From Kiritimatiellia bacterium (GTDB lineage: Bacteria > Verrucomicrobiota > Kiritimatiellia > UBA8416 > JABMPJ01): a DNA stretch of 64,000 nucleotides. Below the pieces are notes generated by a model that saw only the letters and a list, made by a program, of their open reading frames with translations, was not told the DNA's origin and searched no databases. A program made the position numbers and the translations under genes. Positions within the stretch are counted from its first letter, which is position 1. Each line of letters begins with the position of its first letter. The stretch spans positions 1-64,000 of the forward strand of contig JASLOA010000028.1 of the NCBI GenBank assembly GCA_030745755.1. Reading direction: 5' to 3'. Positions 50,701-59,083 of this stretch are shown piece after piece.

Positions 50701-52902
50701 GTGAACAGTATAGCGCTGGCATTCCTTGTTGGAACCATCACGCTGGTCATTGCGTGCGTGGCTGCCTATATCCTCCTCACCCGGCAGGGCCGCCAACACT
50801 CGCTCCACCTGCGCTATGAGCGCGGCAGGCTGAAGAACGAGAACGAAGCCCGTGTCGTGGCGGAGACCGCACTTGCCTTCAAAGACAAGCTCTACCGCAT
50901 TCTGTTTGCCCACACGACCGACATGGTGTTCATGTTTGGTCTCACCGAAGACGGCCTGCCCGGCCCCTTCACAGAAGTCAACGTCGTGGCATGCGAAGTC
51001 CTGGGGTACAATCGCGAAAAGCTACTCGAACTCTCCCCGCTCGAGATTCAGACCTCGGAAGCACCCTCTACGGTCCGTGGCTATACCCGCTCGGAGCTGG
51101 TAACGCTCTCCGATGACGAGATCATGGATCGCGAGGCCGCCTTCGCCGTGCGACCCGTCCGCCAGCTGATGGAGCGCATCCTGGCTGAAGGCCATGCCGA
51201 GTACACCAGCGCGTTTCTCTCCCACAACGGTGATCACATACCGGTGGAGATCTACGCGCATGCGTTCGAGCTCGAAGGCAAGCCCATGATCGTCATGACT
51301 GCACATGACATCGCCGAGCGAGAGAAAGCAAAACATGATCTGCAGGAGAGTGAACGTCGTTTCGAGGATTTTTTCTCACACTCTCCCGTTGGCGCCGCGC
51401 TCTATGACGGGCAAGGCAAGCTTCTGAATGTCAACCAGGCCTGTTTGAAGATGTTCGGCGCTCCCGACGCCGTGCAGTTTGCGAAGTTCAACCCGTTCGC
51501 GAACCCCTTCATCCCGGAACGGGTCCGCCGCGCACTCGAGCAGCGCGATACGGCCCAGTTCGAGATGAGCATCGATTTCGACCAGGCTCGCACTGACGGC
51601 CTCTACGTGACCGGAAGACGCGGCATGGGCCACCTGGATGTCCTCATGCTCAACCTGGGTATGGACCGCGACTATGTCCCGCGCGGCCACCTGCTGCAGG
51701 TGCAGGACATCACCACACGCGTTCAGACCGAGGAGGCACTCCAACGCAGTGAGCGGCAGCTCCAGCAGGCCCAGAAAATGGAGGCCCTTGGCACGCTGGC
51801 CGGTGGCATTGCGCACGACTTCAACAACATCCTCACGCCCATCCTGGGCTACACCGAAATTATGTTGCACGGCATGGATGACACCGAACCCAACGTGGAG
51901 TTTCTGAAGGAGATCCACAAGGCCAGCTATCGCGCCAAGGATCTTGTTCAGCAGATCCTTACATTCAGCCGCCAGAACGAGGGCGAAAACAAACCCGTGC
52001 ATCTTATCCCAATCGTGAAAGAAGTGGTCAAGTTGCAGAAGTCCTCTGTTCCCGATGGTGTGACAATCAACTGCGTGATCAAGACCGACCAGGATGTCGT
52101 CATCAGCAACCCCACCCAGATTCACCAGGTCATCATGAACCTCTGCACGAACGCCGGCTATGCCATGAAAGAGACTGGCGGCGAGCTCGACGTCCACTTG
52201 ACCGATTTTGTGATCGGCGGCCGCTCGCAGTCCGAATTTCCCGACCTCGAACCCGGACGTTTCCTTCGCATCATGGTCAAAGACACCGGTAGCGGCATGG
52301 ATGCGGCCACGATCGAACGCATTTTCGAACCGTTCTACACAACCAAACCCAGTGGAGAAGGCACCGGCATGGGGCTGGCTGTGGTACACGGAATCGTGGC
52401 GGGCCTCAAGGGCTCTTTAACCGTCAACTCCACCCTTAACGAAGGAACAACATTCCATGTCGTCCTGCCCGTCGTCGAGCAGTTGGCCGAAGATGAGAAT
52501 GCCGACACGGAAACACCACAGGGTCGCGGAGACAAGGCGGTGCTCTTCGTCGACGATGAACGCGCCGTGGCGCAGATGGCCATGAAGATGCTGCGTGCAC
52601 TCGACTACGCGCCGACGCTTGCCTCCAGCGGAGAGGAGGCCCTGGCCTTGCTGAAGGAGTCGCCGGGCGCCTTTGACCTGGTTATTACCGACCTTACCAT
52701 GCCGGGTATAGGCGGACGCGAGCTGGCCAGGGCTGTCTCCGAGATCGATCCCAACCTGCCCGTTATTCTCTGTACCGGCTATAACCAGAACCTCAGCGAG
52801 GCGGAGTCCCTGCACGATGGGTTCGCTGACGTCATCCAGAAACCCATCGCCATGCGCCAGCTCGCCGACGCCATCGCCACCGCCATCGCCCGCGCCGGAT
52901 AG
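50701..52902 (+). CDS. Hybrid histidine kinase with two PAS domains and receiver
   Basis: A 733-residue sensor. N-terminal TM helix (about 8-27) and no second TM; PAS 1 (about 65-200), PAS 2 (about 220-340), HisKA with phospho-acceptor in GGIAHDFNNILTPILGY (about residue 371), ATPase domain (N box VIMNLCTNAGYAM; G boxes DTGSGM and GEGTGMGLAVVHG), and a C-terminal receiver (about 615-730) with the acceptor D in LVITDLTMPG and K in VIQKP. PAS domains sense redox or small ligands, so it may be cytosolic-facing. The start codon is GTG at 50701, with GGGG 5 bases upstream. It lies between the FHA gene and lysA. Confidence 0.9.
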   Translation: MNSIALAFLVGTITLVIACVAAYILLTRQGRQHSLHLRYERGRLKNENEARVVAETALAFKDKLYRILFAHTTDMVFMFGLTEDGLPGPFTEVNVVACEVLGYNREKLLELSPLEIQTSEAPSTVRGYTRSELVTLSDDEIMDREAAFAVRPVRQLMERILAEGHAEYTSAFLSHNGDHIPVEIYAHAFELEGKPMIVMTAHDIAEREKAKHDLQESERRFEDFFSHSPVGAALYDGQGKLLNVNQACLKMFGAPDAVQFAKFNPFANPFIPERVRRALEQRDTAQFEMSIDFDQARTDGLYVTGRRGMGHLDVLMLNLGMDRDYVPRGHLLQVQDITTRVQTEEALQRSERQLQQAQKMEALGTLAGGIAHDFNNILTPILGYTEIMLHGMDDTEPNVEFLKEIHKASYRAKDLVQQILTFSRQNEGENKPVHLIPIVKEVVKLQKSSVPDGVTINCVIKTDQDVVISNPTQIHQVIMNLCTNAGYAMKETGGELDVHLTDFVIGGRSQSEFPDLEPGRFLRIMVKDTGSGMDAATIERIFEPFYTTKPSGEGTGMGLAVVHGIVAGLKGSLTVNSTLNEGTTFHVVLPVVEQLAEDENADTETPQGRGDKAVLFVDDERAVAQMAMKMLRALDYAPTLASSGEEALALLKESPGAFDLVITDLTMPGIGGRELARAVSEIDPNLPVILCTGYNQNLSEAESLHDGFADVIQKPIAMRQLADAIATAIARAG

Positions 52903-52964
52903 GCCGGAACGCACTTGACAGTTGCGCCGCCCCGTTGTTCCCTGTGTCCCCGTGAAAGGACCGT

Positions 52965-54236
52965 ATGACTATGCCAACGAAACAGCATCCCTTTGATTCC
53001 GCCTGGCTGGAAGAGCTGACCCGGGAGTACTCCACCCCCTTCCATATCTACGATGAGAAGGCGATCCGCGCCAATGCGCGCGCACTCAGAGACGCTTTCG
53101 CATGGAACGATGGGTTCAAAGAGTACTTTGCCGTCAAGGCCGCTCCCAACCCCTACCTGATGAAGATACTGGCCCAGGAGGGATTCGGCTCCGATTGCAG
53201 CTCGCTACCCGAGCTGTTCCTCGCCGACACGGTGGACATACGGGGTGAATCCATCATGTTCACATCCAACGACACCCCCGCGGTTGAATACCGCGAGGCC
53301 GCCAGGCTGGGCGCGATCATCAACCTGGATGATATCTCGCACATCGACTACCTCGAAGAGCACGCCGGACTGCCCGAGCTGGTCTGCTGTCGCTACAACC
53401 CGGGCCCCCTCAAAGCCGGGAACGTGATTATCGGGCACCCCGAAGAAGCCAAGTATGGCTTCACGCGCGAGCAGCTCTTCGAAGGCTATCGCATCCTCCG
53501 CGACAAAGGCGTCAAGCGCTTCGGACTCCACACCATGGTGGCCTCCAACGAGCTCGACTCAGACTACTTCGTCGAGACCGCCCACATGCTCTTTGACCTC
53601 ATCGTTGAACTGTCGGAAGCGTTGGGCATCACGTTCGAATTCGTCAATCTTGGTGGTGGTATCGGCATTCCCTACAGACCCGAGGATAGCCCGGTTGATC
53701 TGGCGGCCCTGGGCCAGAGCATCAAGGAGGTCTATGACCGTATTATCGGCGGGTCGGATCATCCGCCCCTCAAGGTATTCCTGGAGTGCGGACGCATGGT
53801 GACAGGCCCTTACGGCTACCTCGTGTCGCGCGTCCTGCACGCGAAACACACCTACAAAGAGTTCGTCGGCCTCGACGCCTGCATGACCAATCTGATGCGC
53901 CCGGCCCTCTACGGTGCCTATCACCACATCTCCGTGGCGGGCAAAGAGGATGCCCCGGCCGACCATGTCTACGATGTCACCGGTTCGCTCTGCGAGAACA
54001 ACGACAAGTTTGCCATCGATCGAGCCCTGCCCGAGATGGAGCCCGGCGATCTCGTCGTCATCCACGACGCCGGCGCCCACGGCCACGCCATGGGTTTCAA
54101 CTACAACGGCAAGCTGCGCTCGGCCGAGCTGCTCCTCCGCGAGAACGGCGACGTCGTCCAGATCCGGCGCGCCGAAACCGTCGACGACCTGTTCGCCACG
54201 CTCGACCTCAACAGCCTGGCATCGTTTGAAGTGTAA
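52965..54236 (+). CDS. lysA: Diaminopimelate decarboxylase
   Basis: A 423-residue fold-type III PLP enzyme. The PLP lysine lies in EYFAVKAAPNPYLM (about 45), HTMVASN and NLGGGIGIPY bind the phosphate, ECGRMVTGPYGYLVSRV follows, and the catalytic cysteine is in GSLCENNDKFA (about 342). It makes lysine from meso-diaminopimelate. The order of motifs fits LysA better than arginine or ornithine decarboxylases of the same fold, but that group cannot be fully excluded. The ATG at 52965 has AAGGA 5 bases upstream. The gene is the last in the CA-FHA-kinase-lysA run. No lysine riboswitch precedes it. Confidence 0.85.
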   Translation: MTMPTKQHPFDSAWLEELTREYSTPFHIYDEKAIRANARALRDAFAWNDGFKEYFAVKAAPNPYLMKILAQEGFGSDCSSLPELFLADTVDIRGESIMFTSNDTPAVEYREAARLGAIINLDDISHIDYLEEHAGLPELVCCRYNPGPLKAGNVIIGHPEEAKYGFTREQLFEGYRILRDKGVKRFGLHTMVASNELDSDYFVETAHMLFDLIVELSEALGITFEFVNLGGGIGIPYRPEDSPVDLAALGQSIKEVYDRIIGGSDHPPLKVFLECGRMVTGPYGYLVSRVLHAKHTYKEFVGLDACMTNLMRPALYGAYHHISVAGKEDAPADHVYDVTGSLCENNDKFAIDRALPEMEPGDLVVIHDAGAHGHAMGFNYNGKLRSAELLLRENGDVVQIRRAETVDDLFATLDLNSLASFEV

Positions 54237-54556
54237 TCCGCCGACCCGCAAACGGGACGGCAGATTCGGCTCGCGACTGATCAGAGGTGCCGCCCTACCC
54301 CTACGGACCCGGAGACGTTGCTGAGGTCCACCCTTACCTGGCTTGGACCGACGTCTATCTTCATATCCTCCGGGAACCACTCCATCTCCACTCCACCCCG
54401 TATGAACCATTGATCCGTCAACATATACCGACCGCCAGCCTGTAAGGCCTATACAGACCCGACGCCCGGCACGGGCCTTCAAGAGTAACGCCCTACAAAA
54501 CCACAATCTTTCGAGTGGAGCTCAGAAGAAAAACCGCTACACTACCCCCAGATCAC
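54237..54556. other. Intergenic region holding a gene remnant
   Basis: The 320 bases between lysA and tRNA-Arg have no full gene. Positions 54281-54448 hold a minus-strand gene remnant described separately. The remainder has no clear feature. Confidence 0.6.
54281..54448 (-). pseudogene. Remnant of an outer-membrane-type protein C-terminus
   Basis: A 55-codon open stretch ends in TGA at 54281-54283 and is blocked upstream by TAG at 54449-54451. It has no start codon of its own in that space. The decoded residues GGRYMLTDQWFIRGGVEMEWFP and KIDVGPSQVRVDLSNVSGSVGVG show alternating, glycine-rich strands typical of the last strands of beta-barrel outer-membrane proteins. I infer that a larger gene was truncated here. 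The identity of the parent gene is unknown. Confidence 0.45.
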
Positions 54557-54633
<77 letters not shown>

Positions 54634-54641
54634 TTCGCTCC

Positions 54642-54710
54642 GGAGGGGGTGCTCCCCCTTGGCTGGAGTATCGCTTCGCGATAATAGGCCTGCGGGGGAG
54701 CACCCCCTCC
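54642..54710. terminator. Large stem-loop after tRNA-Arg
   Basis: The arms GGAGGGGGTGCTCCCCC (54642-54658) and GGGGGAGCACCCCCTCC (54694-54710) pair perfectly over 17 bases around a 35-base loop, which itself has a small TCGCTTCGCGA hairpin. It may end the tRNA transcript, although similar stem-loops occur at 36132 and 44489. Confidence 0.6.
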
Positions 54711-54784
54711 TCCGCTTTCGCTGCTTGACCTCTGGGACATGGATCAACCGGATCAACACCATTAACTGGGGCAACCCACTTTTC

Positions 54785-54904
54785 TTAAGCACACATGACT
54801 CTCACCCGTAGTCTGTAGTTCTCGAAATTCCTGAACCCGAAGGCTCTCCTTGAGATCATCTCAATCTTGCTGCGGAAGCCCTCTGTTATGAGGGAAACCA
54901 AGTC
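54785..54904 (-). pseudogene. ISL3-type transposase C-terminal remnant
   Basis: A 39-codon minus-strand open stretch ends in TAA at 54785-54787 and is closed upstream by TGA at 54905-54907. The decoded segment contains KIEMISRRAFGFRNFENYRL, which matches the well-known C-terminal signature of ISL3-family transposases (K...RRAFGFRNFENYR). Nothing else of the element remains, so it is a decayed insertion. It lies between tRNA-Arg and the hipBST operon and marks past mobile activity. Confidence 0.6.
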
Positions 54905-55019
54905 TCACCAAGGGAGCGGATCCACCTGGATAGACGGCATGCGCATTGACTACCAGCCACCGCAATGAGCCTGCAGATTGACTCGCACAACGTAATCGTA
55001 GAACCCACGCTGCAGTCAA

Positions 55020-55994
55020 TCAGTCAGCGATTGCACGCAGGCGGTCTTGAAAGCGACGCTGAAAATCCTGTTTTGCGTCGGAAGATAGAAATGATCGGTC
55101 GATCAGATCGGCAGCATGAGCCTGACCGGATGCGAAACGCTCAAGAACGTTCTCGGCCCGTTCGGGTCTGATGCTGTATAGCTCTCCCAGTCTGAGAAAG
55201 TCCGGGCGTTTGTAGAAGGCGTTCTGCCGAAAGCTTTCGGTCTCGAACTCATCAAACATCTCCAGGGCCGTTCGTGCCTCGGTCGGGAAGTGAAGTGAGG
55301 TGCATAGCAGATCATAGGCGGGCGTTAGCACGTAGTCGCCGAAGTCGCTTTTGAAAAGGGAGAAGTTCTTCAGGTGTGCGTCGCCATTGGAGAACACGTA
55401 ATTGAACAGGATGCGAGCGAACAACTTCTCGATCTCAACCGGATAAGCTTTGCAGAACTGCCTGAGAATGCGCCCAACCTCTTCGTATGAACTATCGTAT
55501 TTGTAGTTCCTGCCCGCCGTTTCTTCGGACCGGTTCGACAACTGACAGAAGTCCTCTTGACCAATCTTCTGTCCGTTACGACGGTCAAAGCGCTTAACGA
55601 TATACGCCAGCTCGCCGTCGGCAAAATGAATGACAGCATTCGGAGGCACCGCGATGCCGAAGACCTGCGATGCAATCTGCATCACCACATGCTCGTTTGC
55701 CGCGACGTCGCTTTTGAGGCGAGGAATGTCCGCGGTAGGAACAGGCTTGAGGATGTATTCGCCTTGGGTTGCCGTTGGCTCTAACTTCCCGCGTATTAGC
55801 TTCAGTGAAATCTTGTCCTGAATCCCTGAGATGGACATGTGTTCCGCAGCATGCACACGGAACTCAACGACGTCTGTTCGGTTAAACGTGAGCCGATACG
55901 GAAATTTGCGGTTACCCCCGGCAAGCTGCCGGGCAGCCGCCGGCACGAGCCCTTCGTTCTGTGTATCGCGGAGCGTGGACATGCACCTATACAT
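55020..55994 (-). CDS. hipT: HipT-type serine/threonine kinase toxin
   Basis: A 324-residue HipA-family kinase that lacks the N-terminal subdomain 1 of HipA, which is supplied separately by the upstream gene. The Gly-rich loop reads MSISGIQDK, with Ser54 and Ser56 in the SIS motif whose serines are autophosphorylated in E. coli HipT. The catalytic site FSNGDAHLKNFSLF (about 205) and the metal-binding TPAYDLL follow. Known HipT phosphorylates tryptophanyl-tRNA synthetase, stopping translation; the target here is unverified. The start at 55994 has GGAGG 6 bases upstream and overlaps the hipS stop by 8 bases; the frame is open to a GTG at 56000. Length fits the family. Confidence 0.85.
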   Translation of the reverse strand: MYRCMSTLRDTQNEGLVPAAARQLAGGNRKFPYRLTFNRTDVVEFRVHAAEHMSISGIQDKISLKLIRGKLEPTATQGEYILKPVPTADIPRLKSDVAANEHVVMQIASQVFGIAVPPNAVIHFADGELAYIVKRFDRRNGQKIGQEDFCQLSNRSEETAGRNYKYDSSYEEVGRILRQFCKAYPVEIEKLFARILFNYVFSNGDAHLKNFSLFKSDFGDYVLTPAYDLLCTSLHFPTEARTALEMFDEFETESFRQNAFYKRPDFLRLGELYSIRPERAENVLERFASGQAHAADLIDRSFLSSDAKQDFQRRFQDRLRAIAD

Positions 55995-56325
55995 CGGCAC
56001 CCTCCGTCTCTTCTACCACCGTGACATCCCCAATGGTGTCGCTACCGGCCGTCTTGAGCAGTCGACCAAAGTGATCGTCTTCGTCCAGCTTCAAGATGCG
56101 ACACTGGGTGTCCTTCAGTATGCCTTCAGCCAGGAGACCATAGAAGAATGGGAATAGCACTGTAGAATCGTAAGGCTCGGATTGCAGAGGCAGCGTGAGG
56201 CTGACCGGTGCAGCATCCTTCAAAGCCAGGTAGGCCGTATCATAGATAAAGCGATAGCCATCGGGCCGTTCTTCGATACGCCCGGCAAGCCCCCCCTGAC
56301 AGTAAACGTTTCCAATTCGGCTCAT
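55987..56325 (-). CDS. hipS: HipS-like antitoxin (HipA N-terminal subdomain)
   Basis: A 112-residue protein equivalent to subdomain 1 of HipA. The core LFPFFYGLLAEGILKDT (about 57-73) and the LKLDEDDHFGRLL stretch match the HipA N1 pattern (FF..LLPEG..). In the described tripartite hipBST system HipS, not HipB, neutralises HipT by inserting a tryptophan in its active site; here the corresponding EGW position appears to be EGI, and the protein has no tryptophan at all, so its mode of inhibition may differ (comparison from memory). It lies 11 bases after hipB and overlaps hipT. The ATG at 56325 starts the domain. Confidence 0.8.
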   Translation of the reverse strand: MSRIGNVYCQGGLAGRIEERPDGYRFIYDTAYLALKDAAPVSLTLPLQSEPYDSTVLFPFFYGLLAEGILKDTQCRILKLDEDDHFGRLLKTAGSDTIGDVTVVEETEGADV

Positions 56326-56336
56326 CCCCTATTCCC

Positions 56337-56540
56337 CTAATTCTGTACCTCGATGCGAAGCTCCATGCCCAGCGCACCGAGGACCCTATTGAGGGACTTC
56401 ACGGTCGGGTTGCCGTTGCCCGCTTCGATGTTGCTCAGCGTATGCACCGCCACGCCGGAAATCTCGCTCAATGTTCGCTGGTCAATGCCCAGAACATCAC
56501 GACGGGCCCTGATTACCTTTCCTATAGCTTGTGTATTCAT
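56337..56540 (-). CDS. hipB: HipB-type helix-turn-helix regulator
   Basis: A 67-residue HTH_3 (Cro/C1-type) protein. The DNA-binding helices lie in DQRTLSEISGVAVHTLSNIEAGNGNPTVKSL (about 20-50), which is the common HipB/Xre pattern. In hipBST systems HipB represses the operon and augments antitoxin action. The ATG at 56540 is chosen because the HTH begins here; a TTG further upstream at 56594 would add 18 non-domain residues. No Shine-Dalgarno is visible, and the proposed -10 box is 8 bases before the ATG, suggesting a leaderless or nearly leaderless transcript. Confidence 0.85.
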   Translation of the reverse strand: MNTQAIGKVIRARRDVLGIDQRTLSEISGVAVHTLSNIEAGNGNPTVKSLNRVLGALGMELRIEVQN

Positions 56541-56610
56541 TTCAATGAACAGTACGCTGCAAACACTTGACTTATCAAGCAAAACATCACACAATGTTCA
56601 TCATGATGAA
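56536..56610 (-). promoter_or_regulatory. hipB promoter and two candidate operators
   Basis: On the minus strand, -35 TTGATA (56573-56578) and -10 TACTGT (56549-56554) are 18 bases apart. Two related palindromes flank it: TTCATT-TC-AATGAA at 56536-56549, overlapping the hipB start, and TTCATCATGATGAA at 56597-56610, a perfect 14-base palindrome. Both share TTCAT/ATGAA half-sites and are natural candidates for HipB binding, giving autoregulation. Confidence 0.55.
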
Positions 56611-56688
56611 TAGATTCACAAGGACCACGTCAATCGGCATCTCTATGTTATCCGCGAGCTTATGCTGTAGCAAAGCCAGCGGGGAGTT

Positions 56689-57534
56689 ATGAGCCAAGAC
56701 ATGATGGCTACTGATCACGAGGAGAGGACGCAAGAGTTCTACCAGGCGCTTCTACGATGGATGCTGGGGGGGTACGACCAGGCAGAACAGAAGCCTTTCT
56801 TCATTGGCATGAACAGCCCGCAAGGCGCTGGAAAGACAACCATTACGACATGGCTCTGTGAGCAGCTCGCCGAGCGCGATCTGGTTGCCGTCGCGATTTC
56901 GATCGATGACTTCTATGTGACGCGCGAGGCGCAAGAAGCATTGGCCAGGGCTCATCCAGGCAATCCGCATCTACAGATGCGCGGGTACCCCGGTACGCAC
57001 GATATCGAACTCGGAACAGCCACCCTGCGGGCACTCGCAAACCAGGCGGAGGGATGCCCGGTAACGGTGCCGCGATACGACAAGTCCGCACACGGCGGCA
57101 ATGGCGATCGTTCTGCGGAATCGAAGTGGAAGATAGTGGAAAGCCCCGCCGATATCGTGCTCGTCGAGGGATGGATGCTGGGGTTCCAGCCCAATCCCCG
57201 GGCGGAGGAGAGCGACCCCTACCTGAAACCGGTAAATGAGGCGCTCCCGAACTACGCTCGCTGGTGCGCTTTTCTGGATGCCTTCATCTACATTCACGCT
57301 CAAGATCACCGGTTCGTTCTTGATTGGAGAGTCATGGCCGAGGAGAAGATGAAGGCCGCGGGCCTGCCGGGAATGAGTCGAGAAGCCATCACAGCCTATG
57401 CCGCAGCATTCATGACAGCCTACGAGGCCTTCTCGCACACGGTGTCGAAGGACACTCTCGGCGTTTCACACTACCTCGAGCTGGTAATAGGGCGAGACCG
57501 GTTACCGCTAGCACGACAGGCATTCGCCGGGTAA
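56689..57534 (+). CDS. P-loop kinase, D-glycerate 3-kinase-like
   Basis: A 281-residue kinase of the P-loop uridine/pantothenate kinase-like fold. Walker A is NSPQGAGKTT (about 42-51), with SIDDFYVTRE near 75, GYPGTHDIELGT near 102, VPRYDKSAHGG near 128, and VLVEGWMLGF near 160. This order matches the plant-type D-glycerate 3-kinase (GLYK) and YggC families. It would convert glycerate to 3-phosphoglycerate. The start at 56689 has GGGGAG very close (2 bases), so the downstream ATGs at 56701 or 56704 are alternatives. The gene is divergent from hipB; nearby sugar genes (58-62 kb) make a catabolic role plausible. Confidence 0.8.
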   Translation: MSQDMMATDHEERTQEFYQALLRWMLGGYDQAEQKPFFIGMNSPQGAGKTTITTWLCEQLAERDLVAVAISIDDFYVTREAQEALARAHPGNPHLQMRGYPGTHDIELGTATLRALANQAEGCPVTVPRYDKSAHGGNGDRSAESKWKIVESPADIVLVEGWMLGFQPNPRAEESDPYLKPVNEALPNYARWCAFLDAFIYIHAQDHRFVLDWRVMAEEKMKAAGLPGMSREAITAYAAAFMTAYEAFSHTVSKDTLGVSHYLELVIGRDRLPLARQAFAG

Positions 57535-57682
57535 GACATCTTCTGGCCTGCTATTCGCGCCAAAAAACAACTCGCCTCCCCCCCACCCTTTTAGCTACCC
57601 TTTCAGCCCTACATTTCAAAGGCCAGCTGAGCCTGAAATCAGCACGCTACCACGGACTTGTCCGGCGTAGCGCAGCGAAGCC

Positions 57683-57771
<89 letters not shown>

Positions 57772-57812
57772 ATTGAGTTGTCCAAGATTTCGTCACGTCT
57801 GGGAGTCCAATC

Positions 57813-58853
57813 ATGAGAGCCATGAAGCTAACGGGAATCCACCAGATGGAGATGATGGATGTGCCCCGCCCCGAAATTACCCATCCTGACGATGTGTTGA
57901 TTCGGATGGAACGCGTTGGGGTATGTGGCTCGGATGTGCACTATTATGAGACAGGCCAGATCGGGTCACAGGTGGTGGAGCATCCCTTTGCCGTTGGCCA
58001 TGAGGGTGCGGGAATCGTCGAGATGGTTGGTCCGAGCGTGACCAAGCTGAAACCCGGCGACCGGGTGGCGATCGAACCGGCCATGTCGTGCGGAACGTGC
58101 GATCAGTGTGTGGCGGGACGTCCGCATACCTGCCGCAACCTTCGCTTTCTCGGTTGTCCCGGTCAGGCCGAGGGCTGTCTTTCCGAGTTCATTGTTATGC
58201 CGAAGGCCTGCTGCTTCAAGGTGACTGATAAGACCAGCATGGATGAAGCGGCCCTCTCCGAACCGCTCGCCATCGGGGTCTATGCCGTTCAAGAGTCCAT
58301 TCCCATGCAGAGAGCGAAAGTGGGAATCCTCGGCGCCGGGTGTATCGGCTTGAGTGTGCTGTTACCTGCCATCGCACAGGGCGCAGCCGCCGTCTACGCG
58401 ACCGACAAGATTGACGCGCGCCTGGTGCTGGCCAAACGGGCCGGTGCAGCGTGGGGAGGGAACCCCGACAGCGAAGACGTTGTGGCAGCAGTCAGCGCAC
58501 TCGAACCCGGTGGACTGGATGTGGTCTTCGAATGCTGCGGCGAACAGGACGCGCTCGACCAGGCCATCGCGATGCTGAAGCCCGGCGGCAAGCTCATGCT
58601 TATCGGCATCCCCCCAACGGCCGAACGCGTCACCTTCGTGATCGACCAGCTACGCCGCAAGGAGATCTGCATCCAGAACGTGCGCCGCCAGTGCCACTGC
58701 GTGCAACCCGCTCTCGACATGATTGATCGTGGCGACTTCGATGTCAGCGTCATGGTTACCCACCGCTTCCCCTTCCGGGAAACTCAAGCCGCCTTCGACC
58801 TGGCCGCGTCGTACGAGGACGGTGTCCTTAAGACTATGATCGATTTCGGCTGA
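57813..58853 (+). CDS. Zinc-dependent sorbitol/xylitol dehydrogenase-like MDR protein
   Basis: A 346-residue medium-chain dehydrogenase. Catalytic zinc ligands are C in GVCGSDVHYY (about 38-41, with S/D), H and E in GHEGAGIVE; the structural zinc cluster is CGTCDQCVAGRPHTC (about 94-108). The Rossmann motif is LGAGCIGL (about 174). VHYYETG and the overall motif set match sorbitol/iditol/xylitol dehydrogenases. It would oxidise a polyol to a ketose with NAD+. The start at 57813 has GGGAG 7 bases upstream. The gene directly follows tRNA-Ser and precedes the aldolase and uxaC, so a polyol/sugar acid role is suggested. Confidence 0.88.
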   Translation: MRAMKLTGIHQMEMMDVPRPEITHPDDVLIRMERVGVCGSDVHYYETGQIGSQVVEHPFAVGHEGAGIVEMVGPSVTKLKPGDRVAIEPAMSCGTCDQCVAGRPHTCRNLRFLGCPGQAEGCLSEFIVMPKACCFKVTDKTSMDEAALSEPLAIGVYAVQESIPMQRAKVGILGAGCIGLSVLLPAIAQGAAAVYATDKIDARLVLAKRAGAAWGGNPDSEDVVAAVSALEPGGLDVVFECCGEQDALDQAIAMLKPGGKLMLIGIPPTAERVTFVIDQLRRKEICIQNVRRQCHCVQPALDMIDRGDFDVSVMVTHRFPFRETQAAFDLAASYEDGVLKTMIDFG

Positions 58854-58890
58854 CAGCGAAACGGAGACCAGAATCCTCCACTAGTGAACT

Positions 58891-58967
58891 GGAGATCCCT
58901 CGGCTGCGCTCGGGATGACAATCTCCTAAGGTTTTGCTGTCATACCGAGCGAAGTCGAGGGATCTCC
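58891..58967. repeat. Family A inverted repeat
   Basis: GGAGATCCCTCGGCTGCGCT and GCGAAGTCGAGGGATCTCC arms around CTCCTAAGG. Here the arms are in the reversed order compared with most copies, as also at 26009 and 39873, with the same TCCTAAGG linker. Confidence 0.8.
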
Positions 58968-59083
58968 TATGTTGCTCCAGCGCAGAATAAAGATATTCGT
59001 CACCTTTCTTCTTGCATTCGCATCATTAATGCGCATCATTGCGCATCACAACAGAGAAGAACTGTGTTGGGGAGGTGATGCGA

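Larger units (their letters stand above)
54634..55019. other. Gap with stem-loop and transposase remnant
   Basis: This 386-base region contains the stem-loop at 54642-54710 and the transposase remnant at 54785-54904. Near the hipT end, GATTGACT (about 54977) and AGTCAATC (about 55014) could form a weak terminator stem. No other feature is visible. Confidence 0.5.

Noticed and set aside
52903-52964. Lysine riboswitch before lysA
   Set aside because: The gap of 62 bases is too short for the aptamer and shows no matching conserved core.
55020-56325. hipS and hipT as one frameshifted hipA gene
   Set aside because: Each has its own start; hipT has GGAGG 6 bases before its ATG, and the kinase carries the SIS loop specific to HipT. 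The split order matches known hipBST operons.
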